DNA of 7,510 nucleotides, taken from contig PBCB01000005.1 in NCBI GenBank assembly GCA_002717765.1, positions 33,513 to 41,022 on the forward strand. Direction: 5' to 3'. The translations under genes were made by a program, and so were the position numbers. Positions 5,957-7,510 of this stretch are shown here, piece after piece. Numbering within the stretch: position 1 is the stretch's first letter; every line of letters starts with the position of its first letter. The stretch comes from Fidelibacterota bacterium. GTDB taxonomy: Bacteria > Marinisomatota > Marinisomatia > Marinisomatales > TCS55. The notes under the pieces were generated by a model. That model made no database searches, was not told where the DNA came from, and saw nothing but the letters and a program-made list of their open reading frames with translations.

Positions 5957-6245
5957 ATGGCACTAAAAGTAAAGCCTTTAGCTGATCGCGTAGTTGTAGA
6001 ACCTGCTCCAGCTGAGGAAGTGTCCTCTGGGGGAATTATTCTTCCAGATACTGCACAGGAGAAACCACAACAAGGAACTGTTGCTGCAACAGGCCCTGGT
6101 AAGGTATCAGAATCTGGAAGTAAGGTTGCAATGGAAGTAAAGAAGGGAGATAAGGTGCTTTATGGAAAGTATAGTGGCACTGAGTTTTCTTTTGAAGGTA
6201 AAGATTATTTAATTATGCGCGAGAGTGATATTCTCGCTGTATTAT

Positions 6246-6247
<2 letters not shown>
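5957..6247 (+). CDS. groES: Co-chaperonin GroES (Cpn10)
   Basis: GroES forms the heptameric lid of the GroEL folding chamber in the cytoplasm. The 96-residue length is typical. The N-terminal [12 protein letters not shown] (5-16) is the family signature. The mobile loop that docks on GroEL is at about 17-34, with its hydrophobic contact GGIIL at 25-29. [15 protein letters not shown] (62-76) and the final ESDILAVL are also characteristic. It is preceded by a CIRCE-like operator and followed 12 nt later by groEL, the canonical bicistronic heat-shock operon. Nothing unusual was seen in the protein. Confidence 0.98.

Positions 6248-7510
<1,263 letters not shown>

Overview
The window is an AT-rich bacterial chromosomal segment with tightly packed genes. 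The organism cannot be fixed from sequence alone. The AT bias, a GroEL resembling those of the Bacteroidota/FCB group, a YwqK-type MORN lipoprotein and a Thermotoga/archaeal-style adenosylhomocysteinase would fit an uncultured marine FCB-type lineage such as Marinimicrobia (SAR406) or a Bacteroidota relative. That placement is inference from remembered family patterns, not from a search.

Layout. Positions 1-740 (minus strand) hold the N-terminal two thirds or so of a PntA-type NAD(P) transhydrogenase alpha subunit, cut by the window edge. An AT-rich gap of 113 bp (741-853) separates it from a divergent plus-strand cluster. This cluster has five genes: a lipoprotein made almost wholly of MORN_2 repeats (854-2380), a small DUF423 membrane protein (2410-2784), an APC-family amino acid permease (2784-4103), an S-adenosylhomocysteine hydrolase homologue (4096-5376) and a trimeric-type dUTPase (5376-5813). 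The last four are joined by overlaps of 1, 8 and 1 nt, so they are very probably one translationally coupled transcription unit. The lipoprotein lies only 29 bp upstream of it and may belong too.

A 143-bp control region (5814-5956) follows. It contains a CIRCE-like heat-shock operator with the exact 9-N9-9 architecture but a symmetrical base change in both arms, embedded in an 18-bp perfect stem, and then a separate perfect 18-bp palindrome. Downstream are groES (5957-6247) and groEL (6260 to the window end, 417 codons present), the chaperonin operon that HrcA would be expected to control.

Functionally the window is mostly housekeeping: redox balance (Pnt), the methyl cycle (AhcY), dNTP sanitation (Dut) and protein folding (GroESL), plus transport and one envelope lipoprotein of unknown role. 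I see no clear evidence for a new multi-gene system. The points most worth a second look are the variant CIRCE hairpin, the second palindrome before groES, and the divergent adenosylhomocysteinase with a rebuilt cofactor-binding loop. No tRNA, rRNA, CRISPR array, IS element or other sign of recent transfer was seen. No stretch longer than 300 bp lacks a gene.
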